Positions 1-8,288 of a stretch of DNA of 64,000 bases are shown in pieces. A model generated the notes under the pieces. The model searched no databases and was not told where the DNA came from. It saw only the letters and a list, made by a program, of their open reading frames with translations. The first letter of the stretch is position 1. The number at the start of each line of letters is the position of its first letter. The position numbers and the translations under genes are program-made. This DNA is from Litoditis marina (lineage: Eukaryota; Nematoda; Chromadorea; Rhabditida; Rhabditidae): positions 22,805,879-22,869,878 of the forward strand of contig OZ038434.1 in the NCBI GenBank assembly GCA_964036275.1, given 5' to 3'.

Positions 1-1472
1 AGAACACACAAAATTGAGCCCAAACAATTCCCAAGGCCGTTACCCGTTACTAATGTTTCAACCATATTTGACTTCCACATTGTTACTTGACTTTCATTTG
101 ACGAAAAGTAGCGAAACGAGAATTGCCTATAAATGCCTAGGGTCACTTTCAGAGAATATTTCGCCTATGAACCTGAGTCGAATGAAATATTTGAGTCAGA
201 TGTACCCACAGAATTATCACAACCTTCAACTTTAATTGACAGTGAACATCTTTTTGAGAAAATTGCCATGCACTCGATTAAATAGCGAAAAATTAATTAT
301 CCACCAGAAAAGTGTTGCTTGCCTAGAAAAATCATTTTTGATTCCAATACGTAAAACTTGGTGAAATATAAACAAAGAGATACTGCGCATTTAATAATTT
401 AAACTTGAAGCATCATCTGACCAATAGAGAGTGAATATTTTAATAAAATATTTTGATGGAATGAGAATGAGAACCTCTTCGGTTATTCCTATTGCCTGGT
501 AGACTTTCCAAATGAAACCGTTATACGACCTAGCCTCCATTATTTCTTCGAACCCTCCTTCCCCTTACTATTGATATTAATTAACTAAAAGAAAGAAAGA
601 CTGTCGGTATCAGTACATGTGTATGAAAAGGTATACATTTTCCTTCTACTCTTATCTATAACAAGATTTTTTCCTATAACAAATTTACTTCTTATTTCAA
701 CGTTTTGTGTGAGGACAAAACACACTACACACAAGTATTTCTCGGCGTTTCAGCTGGAACAAATCGTCAATAAATAATAAATATATAAAAATGACTTTTT
801 AGAGAGAGAAAAGTTTGTTATTTCGGAAAACTGATACCATTTCGGAACGGATACGTGAAAATCAGGGCAATTGGGCGACCAAACTACAAAACAGGGTGTG
901 ATATTGGGTTGTCACCACTCACCAGTAAAAGTGCGATTATCGATTGAATAGTTCCAAATCCCGATTTGAAGAGAAAGTGGGTGATTCAAAAAGGCACAAA
1001 ACAAAGTCACTCTACGTTTGTCACAAAATTGAGCACAATAAATCTAAATGTCTGATGTGTTAACTCTCCGAAAACCACATTTCCTATCATTTGTCGCGTT
1101 TCAAACAATTTTGACTTCCAAAAAGTGAAATGTTATTCGACTTTCAATAAAAAAGCATAAACGAGAATGGCTGAGGGTCACTTAGAGCATTTTGTCCATG
1201 AACCCAAGTCGAAAGAAAACTTGAACTGCCTACAGAGATAAAGGTTTCAATTCGGCTTTGATCAAACTATCAGCATAGTTGACGAGAATATTAAACTCAA
1301 ATAGAGTAAGAGTCTAATCATACTGAATGACAAGGTCAAAGTTCAATATTCAAATGTACAGCCGCAACTACCGAAATCAGTTTTATAACCTTTCTAGGAA
1401 ATATATAGTTCTTCTATGTGTCTATATCTTAGTCGCCAACTACCAACAACTAGTAATTTCTGAAACAAAAGA

Positions 1473-1517
1473 ATAGCCGGGAAACCAAAACAGTTTCCTA
1501 AGACGTTTCCCGGCTAT
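1473..1517. repeat. 13-bp perfect inverted repeat (hairpin), copy 1
   Basis: The arms atagccgggaaac (1473-1485) and gtttcccggctat (1505-1517) are exact reverse complements around a 19-nt loop. The element opens the best-conserved block of the 1.8-kb duplication. Two more small dyads follow in the same block: AGTGGA/TCCACT (1527-1532/1539-1544) and AAATGGGA/TCCCATTT (1694-1701/1705-1712). The GC-rich stem stands out in an AT-rich setting. A structured RNA, a protein site or a transposon remnant are all possible. Confidence 0.85.
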
Positions 1518-1937
1518 CCGGACGCCAGTGGAACTATATCCACTCTGTAAATCTATATTCAATAGTCATCTAATCAGTTTTGCTATATTTCAATTGGAAC
1601 ACCCAGTTCTAATTGTCTATAGCCTAACCTATTCTATAATAGACCTATGTCAACTAGTTATCTCGGCATTTTCCCTCCCTAATTTCTAATGTAAAATGGG
1701 ATTGTCCCATTTAATCGATACCTACGAGTTGGGCAAATTGAACAGATTTAAAATACCACTCGAGATCGATCGAAAATTCGAAATGAAATTATCCCAAGTA
1801 ATAATAGTTGAGCGATTTCGAGTGAGTTATAGTTAGTTATATGAGTTTAGCAGCCGAATAGTATTTTCTACTCTAACGTCAACATCCAAAACATGCGGTG
1901 TGATTGATTAATGTATAATCGCTAAATAAAGACAACT

Positions 1938-2003
1938 ACATACTACACCAATTGAAAAAGAACAAAATTATGTTCTGTTTTGTTTGTTATTGGTGTAGTA
2001 TGT
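1938..2003. repeat. 15-bp perfect inverted repeat, present only in copy 1
   Basis: The arms acatactacaccaat (1938-1952) and attggtgtagtatgt (1989-2003) are exact reverse complements. The 36-nt interior contains a second dyad, AGAACA/TGTTCT. The corresponding place in copy 2 (about 3738-3790) keeps the inner dyad and most of the left arm but lacks the right arm. Confidence 0.85.
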
Positions 2004-2036
2004 TTTGTTATGATCAACTTAGTGCTATTTAGGACA

Positions 2037-3812
2037 GAGAATAGTTTGCCTATGATTCCTATGAACCTGAGTCGAATGAAAAATTTGAGTCAGATATATC
2101 ATGTTACAGAATTATAACAAAACTCACAACCTACATTGACAGGGAAAAGTTTTTGAGAGAATTGCGATCTACTCTAATGAATAGCGAAAGATAAATAACT
2201 AACCCCGAAATGTGCTACTAGTCTAGAAATATCAGCGCCTTTTTCATTCTAATACGTGAAACTTGGTGGAATATAAACATTTATTATTTATTTATTCTAC
2301 GCATTTAATAATTTAATTCAAAGCATTTGAAATTTGAATAACAAATAGAAAGTCAATATTATAAATGATATTTTGATAGACCCCGAGAGACACTTCGGTT
2401 AAGCCTTTTGCCTGGCAATCTTTTCAAATGAAACCGTTTTTACCTGCCCTCCATTATTTTGTCAAACCCTCGTTCCCTTTACTATTGATCCTAATTAACT
2501 AGAAGAAAGACAAACTGACGGTATTACTACATGTGTATGAAAAAGTATACATTTTCCTTCTACTCCATAACAAACAATATTTTATCTCATAATACATAAA
2601 CTTCTTATTTCACCGTTTTGTGTGAGGGTTAAAACACACTACACACATTAAAAGCACTCTAATTGTAGAGTATTTCTCGGTGTTTTAGCCTGAACGAATC
2701 ATGAATAAATAGACTTTCGGAGACAGAAAAGTTCGTTATTTCGGAAGATTGAAACTATTTTGGAACGGATAAGTGAAAATCAGGTGTATCAACTGGGCGA
2801 CCAAACTACAAAACAGGGTGTGATATTGGGTTGTCACCAGTAAAAGTGCGATTATCGATTGAATAGTTCCCAATCCCGATTTGAAGAGAAAGTGGGTGAT
2901 TCAAAAAGGCACAAAACAAAGTCGCTCTACGTTTGTCACAAAACAACTAAATGATTGATGTGTTAACTCTCCGAAAGCCACATTTCCTATCATTTGTCGC
3001 GTTTCAAACAATTTTGACTTCCAAAAAGTAATATGTTATACGACTTTCACTAAAAAAGCATAAACGAGAATGGCTCAGGGTAACTTAGAGCATTTTGTCC
3101 ATGAACCCAAATCGAAAGACAACTGCCTACAGAGATAAAGGTTTTGTTTTTGATCAACCTTACAGCATAGTTGACTGAATATTAAACTTCAATAGCGTAA
3201 AACCAGAGACGAATTACACTAAATGACAAGGTCTACGTTAAATACGCGCATTTGTAGCACCACCTAAAAAGAATAGCCGGGAAACCAAAACAGTTTCCTA
3301 AGACGTTTCCCGGCTATCCGGACGCCAGTGGAACTATATCCACTCTGTAAATCTATATTTAATATTCATCTAATTAGTTTTGCTATATTTCTATTGGAAC
3401 ACCCAGTTCTAATTGTCTATAGCCTAAACTATTCTATAATAGACCTATGTCAACTAGTTATCTCGGCATTTTCCCTCCCTAATTTCTAATGTAAAATGGG
3501 ATTGTCCCATTTAATCGATACCTACGAGTTGGGCAAATTGAACAGATTTAAAATACCACTCGAGATCGATCGAAAATTCGAAATGAAATTATCCCAAGTA
3601 ATAATAGTTGAGCGATTTCGAGAGTTCTAGTTATCAATATGAGTTTAGCAGCCAAATAGTATTTTATACTCTAACGTCAACACCCAAAACATGCGGTGTG
3701 ATTGATTAATGTATAATCGCTGAATAAAGGCAACTAAATACTACACCAATTGAAAAAGAACAATATTATGTTCTGTTTTGTTTTGTTATGATCAACTTAG
3801 TGCTATTTAAGA
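2037..3812 (+). repeat. Diverged tandem duplication, copy 2 (about 1.78 kb)
   Basis: Second copy of the unit at 140-2036. It differs by scattered substitutions and by indels: it lacks the right arm of the 15-bp inverted repeat found at 1989-2003, lacks about 100 bp before 3271, and gains a short piece near 2650 holding the hairpin ACTCTA-attg-TAGAGT. The junction with copy 1 lies near 2036, where the text runs from 'gatcaacttagtgctattta' straight into the left end of the unit. The same right-end text recurs at about 3789-3809, closing this copy. No gene is visible in it. Confidence 0.8.
3273..3317. repeat. 13-bp perfect inverted repeat (hairpin), copy 2
   Basis: Identical stem and loop to 1473-1517 at an offset of exactly 1800. 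Both downstream dyads are also kept (AGTGGA/TCCACT at 3327-3344 and AAATGGGA/TCCCATTT at 3494-3512). No change has accumulated in stem or loop, although sequence just upstream differs greatly between the copies. Confidence 0.85.
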
Positions 3813-4265
3813 AAGGAGCACTAAATGGAATTCTTCTGATTAAAACTCAGACAATTCGAAATAATAATGGGCTATGGCATATGACTATGAGTTCTGGAGT
3901 TTCGAAAACTACCCTTGAGTATATCCCCAAAATTGAATCAGATGCGTTCCACAGAATTTGACTCACATTTAAAATAGCTAATTTTAAAAAAAAAAGATAT
4001 ACACGCATAGAAGTTCTATATTACTAACCTAATTAACCAAGGCTGCGGTTATAATCAATAGTGAGTGGCAGTAGCAGAAGAAACTTTAGAATAAGTTAAT
4101 TATCGCAATTTTTTCAAATAAATCTCGAAAATTTGAGGAATTTCTCGGGCAATTCCATGGTTTTAGACGGAGGAGGTTGCATTAACCTTCGATTCGGGAA
4201 CTTTTGTGGTCATCTCTGGTTATACTTTACAATCTCAACTATAGATACACAAACTATGCTTAATA

Positions 4266-4385
4266 TGTTGCTAGCTACTAATTTCAGGCCCCAGTAGGAG
4301 ATTCGAACTCCTGACCAATCGCCTGTGAGCGACTGCTCTACCACTGAGCTAACTGGGCGTATCCCTACATTTATAGCTAGCAACA
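4266..4385. repeat. 12-bp perfect inverted repeat bracketing the tRNA-like sequence
   Basis: TGTTGCTAGCTA (4266-4277) and TAGCTAGCAACA (4374-4385) are exact reverse complements and enclose the tRNA-like sequence with 10 and 15 nt of spacing. The inner GCTAGC is self-palindromic, so the same hexamer also appears as a direct repeat. I see no clear target-site duplication outside the arms. The arrangement could be a small tRNA-bearing inverted-repeat element, or a hairpin that presents the tRNA-like fold as its loop. Confidence 0.8.
4288..4358 (-). tRNA. tRNA-like sequence, possibly tRNA-Val(CAC); imperfect, perhaps a pseudogene
   Basis: Read on the minus strand from 4358, the order is acceptor GCCCAGT, TA, D stem GCTC/GAGC with loop AGTGGTA, anticodon stem GTCGC/GCGAT, variable TGGTC, T stem AGGAG/CTCCT with loop TTCGAAT, and acceptor ACTGGGG then C. 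Box A (TAGCTCAGTGG) fits the pol III consensus, and box B (AGTTCGAATCT) fits it loosely. Two faults are visible. The anticodon loop has 6 nt (TCACAG) instead of 7, and the first acceptor pair is G1 opposite G72, or else one G is bulged. If the missing base is position 32, the anticodon is CAC (valine); this isotype is inference. No intron and no encoded CCA are seen. The cloverleaf is otherwise complete, so it is either a recently decayed gene or part of a tRNA-derived element. Confidence 0.75.
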
Positions 4386-4540
4386 AAATGAACTCTAATT
4401 TAAAACTTGGGAAATCGTATCAACTATCAATTCATCTCAGAATACAATTTATATTCTGTTTTGTCTTTATCCAATTACTACTATTTTAGAAAATAGCGCG
4501 AAATGAAATAGTTCAAATTGATACCCAAAATATTCAAAAT

Positions 4541-4620
4541 TATCATATAAATCATATAAAGTAAGTTTAGAAGGGAACCAATTCTATCATATAAAGTAAG
4601 GTTAGAAGGGAACCAATTTT
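4541..4620 (+). repeat. Two tandem 35-bp repeats
   Basis: The text 'atcatataaagtaag' to 'gaagggaaccaatt' occurs twice with a 35-bp period (from 4551 and from 4586) and one substitution in the core (gtaagttt versus gtaaggtt). A third fragment, tatcatataa, precedes at 4541-4550. It lies in the part with no counterpart in the 1.8-kb repeat copies. Confidence 0.8.
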
Positions 4621-5038
4621 TTTGCGAAAATTGCGTGTACCACATGAACTAGCAAACAAAATAGCTCAATAGAAACGTGTAAGTACTCTAGAAAAATCAG
4701 CCCGCTTTTGGATCAAATACGGAAAACTTGGTTATTTTGCATATAATGAGCGAATTATTGAAAAAAAGAGCTTTAATTACAAATCAAAAAACTAGCCCGT
4801 TAAACTGGTGATTTTGCACCAAAGTCAACAACTTTTTATACAATTGATCATATATAAAAAGTACGTTAATCTATTCTGGTTAGCGTTAGATCGAAAAAGG
4901 CTGCACACCTATTAAAGAAGACTAAAAGTTCGAAAATATTTAGGAAATGGGTCGTTATCTCCTAATAGCGTTAGAATCGCCAAAATTTTAGGTCCCCTAT
5001 TGGTAATTTGCGAAATCGTTCGAAAATTTTTAGGATAG

Positions 5039-5245
5039 TTGTCCCCTCCCGGGACCCCAGCTCCCTATGGTACCTATGCTGCACAATACAATGAACCCAC
5101 CTCTCCTCCAGTGCCCGTGTTCCCTTTCTACGAAGTGTCCCTTGTTGTTGTTTTGTTGATGTTGTTGTTGTTGTTGTCCTCGCAGCTGGCCACTTTGCAC
5201 CTTCATTCTTCGTTTCCTCCTCTTTCATCTTCTTTTCCCGAATAA
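5039..5245 (+). CDS. Weak exon-like open stretch, proline-rich then leucine-rich
   Basis: A GC-richer patch gives 68 open codons between an in-frame TAG at 5036-5038 and a TAA at 5243-5245. There is no ATG at its start. The first half reads PPGTPAPYGTYAAQYNEP and continues rich in P, Y and V; the second half is a V/L run made by the (TTG)n tract. A T-rich stretch ending in AG (5026-5033, and an AG at 5037-5038) could be a splice acceptor, which would make this a terminal exon. Against it, the minus strand is also open over 4971-5294, the simple repeat inflates frame length, and no partner exon is seen. I do not recognise the peptide. Confidence 0.15.
   Translation: MSPPGTPAPYGTYAAQYNEPTSPPVPVFPFYEVSLVVVLLMLLLLLSSQLATLHLHSSFPPLSSSFPE
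5142..5177 (+). repeat. (TTG)n microsatellite
   Basis: An imperfect run of TTG trinucleotides, interrupted by ttttgttgatg in the middle. On the minus strand it reads as CAA/ACA repeats, giving T or Q runs. It lies inside the GC-richer patch at 5039-5245. Confidence 0.85.
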
Positions 5246-5596
5246 CATGTAGAGAAGCTGAAAATACCCGATAAGTTACAGTATACCAGCTCATTTCAGT
5301 ACCAAACTACAAATAAAGACCAACGATCCCCAACTACTGAGCACTGACCACATTGTTCAGTGTTGCAGTTAAATCGAAACCATTAAAAATGGTCAAACTA
5401 ACTAAGATACCATATTAGCTGATTAGTTCTGTTTCACCTATACGGAACCCATACAACACTGAGATGAATGTAAAAAATACTAATCCACATAGATTAGGTT
5501 TTATGCTTTTTAATGATCAGGGTAGCAACACACCACAAACTCTGATAATTTCCGGTTTAAAGAATATTGAAAATACCAGCCATTCAATGAATACAT
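5246..5596. other. Intergenic stretch with three small dyads, no gene seen
   Basis: No open frame of note. Three 6-bp inverted repeats lie close together: CACTGA/TCAGTG (5342-5362), ACCATT/AATGGT (5379-5393) and CTAATC/GATTAG (5480-5497). One copy of the dispersed motif CCAAACTACAAA is at 5302-5313. The dyads are short enough to be chance. Confidence 0.5.
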
Positions 5597-5722
5597 TTAT
5601 AGTACAGTTGAAACTAACCGGCTAACCGCACTATCCGACCACAATCCGGAGCTGACAGGGAGAACGGCATCGGGACGACCAAAGTACACGTAACGGCCAC
5701 TGGAACAACACAGAATTGGCAT
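5597..5722 (-). CDS. Short ORF of 41 codons, unknown, weak
   Basis: On the minus strand an ATG at 5722-5720 opens a frame that closes with TAA at 5599-5597. The peptide begins MPILCCSSGRYVYFGRPDAV. Its composition is mixed and protein-like, and the DNA here is clearly GC-richer than its surroundings. An in-frame TAG lies a short way upstream of the ATG. The plus strand over the same patch is also open for about 38 codons (ending TASGRPKYT then TAA at about 5691), so the open frame may only reflect the lack of AT-rich stop codons. No signal peptide or known motif. It could be a terminal exon on either strand or nothing. Confidence 0.17.
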   Translation of the reverse strand: MPILCCSSGRYVYFGRPDAVLPVSSGLWSDSAVSRLVSTVL

Positions 5723-6175
5723 AGAAGAGACACTATACTATACAGACGAAATAGTTGCTATGGGATACGTTTTATAAGAATCTAAAACGATAGAGCAAAA
5801 ACTGAGAATAATAAAAACTTTAGATTCTGAATTTAATGCAAAGTAGAATGTATTCACTCTATTAATGATTAATTATACTTATAATACTCTAAACAAAATA
5901 TAACTTCCGAGAAATAACTCCCTTCCTACTCAGAACTCAAAACAAAATGATATAAACAAATTTTCAGCAAAATTAGACTTTTTTTTCTAATTTGGCAAAA
6001 AAGAACCCATTTTCGAATATTGTGGCTATTCGAACAGCTTAGTACCCGTTTGGTGAGTGATTTACAACAAAATATAATGAAATAACAGTTTAGTAACACT
6101 TATAAACAAGCAAAAACGAGGATAGTCGACTAAAAACGAACATGTAAACACGTTGGCAGACAGCCAATTGGGCGG
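5723..6175. other. AT-rich stretch, nothing recognised
   Basis: AT-rich sequence with short homopolymer runs (for example T8 near 5980), no notable open frame and no repeat family shared with the rest of the window. The end becomes GC-richer, with a small dyad TTGGC/GCCAA near 6154-6168 leading into the inverted repeat at 6176. Confidence 0.5.
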
Positions 6176-6218
6176 GTGCCAAGTCTGGAGGAACCTTCTA
6201 GAAGACGACTCTTGGCAC
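6176..6218. repeat. 8-bp inverted repeat enclosing a heat-shock-element match
   Basis: GTGCCAAG (6176-6183) and CTTGGCAC (6211-6218) are exact reverse complements. With a 2-nt bulge the pairing extends to TC/GA. The 27-nt interior holds the three-part GAA/TTC/GAA element at 6191-6203. Confidence 0.7.
6190..6204. promoter_or_regulatory. Candidate heat-shock element
   Basis: GAA (6191-6193), TTC (6196-6198) and GAA (6201-6203) alternate with 2-nt spacers, an exact fit to three nGAAn units as bound by trimeric HSF1-type factors. No downstream gene is recognised, so a regulatory role is inference. A match of nine fixed bases is expected by chance less than once in the unique part of this window. 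Confidence 0.35.
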
Positions 6219-6466
6219 GATGCCGTGGCTAGGTCGGAAAATAGAGGTCGCGTTTACTGAAAACGTTAGTTGATAGGGATTCCGAGCAATAAATAGAAGA
6301 TTGTTTATATATAGAATATGCAGAATTTCAAGGGCTTTCTAATGACGTAATGGGTTTTAGTGAAATGATTGAACGAGAAAACCACAGACGGATAAAGGAT
6401 TTTTGTACTCACTAGACCAAATTTGGAGTCCTTATAATAAGTGACTTGAATTGGTCCCCCTTGTTG

Positions 6467-6468
6467 GA

Positions 6469-6541
<73 letters not shown>

Positions 6542-6700
6542 CAGAGAGAAGAGAGAGGGAGAGGTAGAGGTAGAGGGATAGTAGAGGGAGGGGAAGATGG
6601 AAAGAGAAGATATAGAGAAAGAGACAGAGATGGAGAGGATGAGCGTTACAACATAGAGAGAGAGAGAGCGAGAGAGAGAGAAAGAGAGAGAGGAGAGAGG
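6467..6700 (+). repeat. Long (GA)n purine microsatellite
   Basis: An almost pure purine run from 6467 to about 6637, interrupted near 6638-6653 by 'tgagcgttacaacat', then purine again to 6700. It includes an uninterrupted (AG)n core, and GGGA and GTAGAG variants. It is separate from the GA tracts inside the satellite monomers downstream. Confidence 0.95.
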
Positions 6701-6730
6701 ACCAACTTACAGGGAATTCTCATTGCAGAG

Positions 6731-6800
6731 TTGTAGTTTGAACTCGATACACTCCGTAGTTCTCGAGTTTCGATCAAAACACAAGGGGATCAAACTACAA
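6731..6800. repeat. 11-bp inverted pair of the dispersed TCAAACTACAA motif
   Basis: TTGTAGTTTGA (6731-6741) and TCAAACTACAA (6790-6800) are perfect reverse complements 48 nt apart. The right copy continues into 'atacagcggga', which matches the reverse complement of the copy at 6974-6985 ('aacacagcgggag'). The shared unit is therefore nearer 24 bp than 11. Confidence 0.75.
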
Positions 6801-6973
6801 ATACAGCGGGATAGAGCTGCGTACACCGTGACGAATTGCCTTGTAAGAGCGATGTCTATAGCCTAAACTTCATCTGAAAACGAAGTTGTTGCCACAAAGG
6901 CTAGTACGAGTTCATAGATTTCCATAAAACGAAAGTAAGCCCACACAGGTGTGTGTTGCTGTCTCCCGCTGTG

Positions 6974-7022
6974 TTTGTAGTTTGATGCCGTTGATTGTGG
7001 TCGTATCGAGTCCAAACTACAA
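6974..7022. repeat. Second inverted pair of the dispersed motif
   Basis: TTTGTAGTTTGA (6974-6985) faces TCCAAACTACAA (7011-7022), matching in all but one position of the 11-base core. A further single copy in plus orientation lies at 7240-7250, next to 'gagcgaga'. Confidence 0.65.
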
Positions 7023-7050
7023 TTCGGATAGCTGTTCCCTTTAACTTGTT

Positions 7051-7609
7051 GTCAAGTGAGCGAGTTCATTCACACATCTCTTCTGCAGGATCTATACTGG
7101 TAGTCAATTACAGTCCAGTGAAACATGTTGAACACAGCAGAACTCAGAAACGTGCAATGACAAAGTACACAATGCCTCATTGACTGCTAACTGTACGAGA
7201 CCATTCAATTTACTTCTAGTATACCAGATGTGAGCGAGATCAAACTACAACATTTGCAGGACCAACCATATTGTGTTCTTCGAACTAAACTCTAATACAC
7301 TTGAATCCATAGCAAAGCACTTGTTCCTGTCATTCCTACATGGACTCTTACAGTATGCAACTATGGGAATATTCATATCTCCTATGTTGGTTGAGGTATC
7401 CTACAATCATTATAGAGAGGTTACTGTAGAAATGGACATAAGAATGAAATAGACTGTATCACTCTGAGAATACTCTGCCACTTAGAGTACGGAACAGAAT
7501 ACAGAGTAGACCAACACTCATATTGCACTTAATTATGACCGAACTTCATCATTTCGAACAACATTATTCCATTTGGTACCCTATTTTGTCCCTAATCTCT
7601 ATTTTTCCT
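7051..7609. other. Stretch with one motif copy, otherwise nothing recognised
   Basis: Ordinary AT-rich sequence. Apart from the motif copy at 7240-7250 I see no repeat, RNA fold or long open frame. A frame of 62 codons over 6995-7183 starts only with a GTG and shows no recognisable domain. Confidence 0.5.
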
Positions 7610-7623
7610 TCAGCTTGAGCTGA
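7610..7623. repeat. Palindrome TCAGCT-TG-AGCTGA
   Basis: Perfect 6-bp arms around TG. The same arms recur around CG at 7737-7750, 127 bp downstream. It lies just outside the satellite array. Confidence 0.7.
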
Positions 7624-7674
7624 CTGCGGGATGAGGAGTGTTTTTCCACACATATTCAGCTAATTTTCGTTCAA

Positions 7675-7902
7675 ACTATCAAAATCATCAACTAGTTTCA
7701 ACTATTTTCTCTATTTTGACTCTCGTTTCCAACATGTCAGCTCGAGCTGACACATAGTATTTTTTAATTAAATCGAGTGTAATTGCTCATATCTAAGCAG
7801 ATGAACTAGTTTCGTAAGTGTAAAATAAAGTAAATGATTGTTTCCATCTCATAAACACGTTTTTCCACCCACCAACGTCAATTTGGTCTCAGATAACAGG
7901 TA
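7675..7902 (+). repeat. Probable decayed satellite sub-repeat at the array edge
   Basis: The text TCAAAATCATCAACTAGTTT near 7679-7698 closely matches the sub-repeat landmark inside the monomers (for example TCAAAAATCATTAACTAATT from 16145). 'catctcataaacac' followed by a C-rich stretch near 7845-7872 resembles the monomer end ('ctccataaacacccccct'). I infer degenerate satellite sequence fading out at the left border. Confidence 0.45.
7735..7752. repeat. 18-bp perfect palindrome TGTCAGCTCGAGCTGACA
   Basis: Exactly self-complementary. It follows the decayed sub-repeat landmark, the same order (landmark, then palindrome) as inside the satellite, though at a larger distance of about 55 bp instead of 21-24. 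Confidence 0.85.
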
Positions 7903-8110
7903 TCTTGTGACTTGGCCGTGTCAAGTTAAGTTTTTATTTTCGTGTCGAAAAGGGGGTAGATAACTTTATTTTCTGAACCATTATTTTGTATACAAAGCTA
8001 CAGTCATCATTCCTCCCCATTATGTAGTGCTCCCCACAGTGTATAGTTTACAAAAAGAATTTAAGAAAAACCTCTGTCGAGAAAGGTCAAAAGTCAATCT
8101 CGGCGGCCAA

Positions 8111-8128
8111 CTCGTACACTTGTACGAG
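8111..8128. repeat. Sub-repeat palindrome, class A first position
   Basis: CTCGTAC-actt-GTACGAG, 7-bp perfect arms, 24 bp after the TCAAAA landmark at 8087. It repeats in the next monomer at about 9219-9236. Confidence 0.85.
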
Positions 8129-8266
8129 GTAAGACAAATACCCCTCCGGAAGGTCTGGTTAAGCTAATTTAAGGTATTTAGGGTAGAATTGGGTGTAGAA
8201 AACGATTAGAAAGGTTTTGAGACCAATAATATAATCTAGAACGCTCAAAAATCGATATCTGGTTTC

Positions 8267-8288
8267 TGGTCGTTTAATTAATCGACCA
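8267..8288. repeat. Sub-repeat palindrome, class A second position
   Basis: Arms TGGTCG and CGACCA enclose TTTAATTAAT. 20 of 22 positions are self-complementary. It starts 22 bp after the landmark at 8245. The B-class counterpart (for example 16010-16029) keeps the pairing as GGTAGTT/AACGACC with one mismatch. Confidence 0.8.

Larger units (their letters stand above)
140..2036 (+). repeat. Diverged tandem duplication, copy 1 (about 1.9 kb)
   Basis: This stretch aligns by eye to 2037-3812. Landmarks include the text around 'cctatgaacctgagtcgaatg' (168 and about 2069), the block starting 'gtgatattgggttgtcacc' (about 898 and 2819) and the block starting 'gaatagccgggaaacc' (1471 and 3271). The offset between copies is about 1.9 kb on the left and exactly 1800 from 1471 to about 1820, so several indels separate the copies. 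A segment near 1330-1465 is about 100 bp longer in this copy. Parts of 55-185 also resemble 1097-1217, so the unit may itself hold an older internal duplication. I see no reading frame shared by the copies and no transposase-like or reverse-transcriptase-like peptide. The family is unknown to me. Confidence 0.8.
3813..4790 (+). repeat. Decayed partial third copy of the 1.8-kb repeat, interrupted
   Basis: After the right end of copy 2, faint similarity to the left part of the unit continues. The text near 3935-3975 (ending 'ccacagaatttgactcac') resembles 195-225, and the text near 4689-4736 ('ctagaaaaatcagcc' to 'ggaaaacttggtt') resembles 326-365 and 2222-2270. Between these lie about 650 bp without a counterpart in copies 1 and 2, holding the tRNA-like sequence and the 35-bp repeats. 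I infer an old third copy with inserted material. The similarity is weak and judged by eye only. Confidence 0.4.

Noticed and set aside
14..235. 73-codon open frame at the left edge
   Set aside because: No ATG start, and it lies in the diverged 1.8-kb repeat whose other copies do not keep the frame.
4971..5294. 107-codon minus-strand frame with a threonine run
   Set aside because: The run comes from the (TTG)n microsatellite, and the rest is basic, low-information sequence. The plus strand of the same patch is equally open, so I kept only one weak exon entry.
5429..5436. CTGTTTCA, the nematode piRNA upstream motif
   Set aside because: A single 8-mer is expected by chance in a window this long, and the organism is not established as a nematode.
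1..7902. Autonomous transposable element in the left flank
   Set aside because: No transposase, integrase or reverse-transcriptase-like peptide was seen in any frame. Only small inverted repeats and the diverged duplication are supported.
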